5,513 nt of DNA from an uncultured Christensenella sp. (GTDB taxonomy: Bacteria > Bacillota > Clostridia > Christensenellales > Borkfalkiaceae): NCBI GenBank assembly GCA_910579585.1, contig CAJTVA010000070.1, positions 1 through 5,513 of the forward strand, in the 5' to 3' direction. A model generated the notes under the pieces. The model searched no databases. It worked only from the letters and a program-made list of their open reading frames with translations, and was not told the DNA's origin. Position numbers and translations under genes: made by a program. Below, piece by piece: positions 5,498 through 5,513 of the stretch (within the stretch, counting starts at the first letter, position 1; each line of letters begins with the position of its first letter).

Positions 5498-5513
5498 ATA
5501 ATTTTAAAAGCCG

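Larger units (their letters stand above)
1942..5513. mobile_element. Putative serine-recombinase integrative element inside spoVAD (one end only)
   Basis: All sequence from the spoVAD break to the window end is interpreted as one element, because the missing N-terminal part of spoVAD does not reappear. Visible content is a large serine recombinase at the very edge, a small DUF6870-like protein and a divergent O-antigen ligase-like membrane protein. The position of the recombinase beside the junction, with its gene terminator pointing at it, is typical of such elements. The far end, total size and any further genes lie outside the window. Alternatives are a genome rearrangement at this point, or an assembly join that places unrelated DNA next to spoVAD. 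Confidence 0.55.

Noticed and set aside
1..5513. CRISPR array, tRNA, rRNA or riboswitch
   Set aside because: I saw no spaced direct repeats, cloverleaf-like sequence or conserved riboswitch core on either strand.

Overview
The window looks like chromosomal DNA of an endospore-forming, low-to-mid GC member of the Firmicutes (Clostridia-like). Three sporulation genes (yunB, the 3' part of spoVAD, and spoVAE) lie on the minus strand, and spoVAE has a strong AAGGAGG ribosome binding site. Species cannot be named from this sequence alone.

Layout. Positions 1-312 hold no gene I can support. yunB (313-984, minus) follows, with a good match to a mother-cell sigma-E promoter immediately in front of its start codon. 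spoVAE (1156-1545, minus) and the C-terminal third of spoVAD (1558-about 1941, minus) form the tail of a spoVA operon, with a probable terminator at 1114-1142. At about 1939-1944 the spoVAD homology stops abruptly at its conserved P-A-A-A-D motif. From there the sequence runs straight into the tail of a large serine recombinase gene (1990-3684, minus), whose terminator lies only about 35 bases from the junction. Upstream of the recombinase is a small DUF6870-like protein (3733-3981, minus). After a divergent promoter region with a 14-base palindrome, a polytopic O-antigen ligase/polymerase-like protein (4088-5497, plus) fills the rest of the window.

Interpretation. The simplest reading is that spoVAD is split by an integrative element carrying its own large serine recombinase. 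This resembles the skin element in sigK and other intervening elements in Bacillus and Clostridium sporulation genes. The N-terminal two thirds of spoVAD and the far end of the element are not in the window, so the element would extend past position 5513 and would include the O-antigen ligase-like gene as cargo. Excision would rejoin spoVAD and reconnect spoVAE to its operon promoter. Whether excision is programmed, or this is simply a disrupted or decaying gene, cannot be decided from this window. One point makes the case unusual: in Bacillus spoVA genes are expressed in the forespore, whose chromosome is inherited, whereas the classical sporulation intervening elements sit in mother-cell genes.

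A second pattern concerns start sites. yunB and the O-antigen ligase-like gene both have a convincing -10 box only 5-8 bases before ATG and no Shine-Dalgarno sequence, which suggests leaderless or near-leaderless transcripts.
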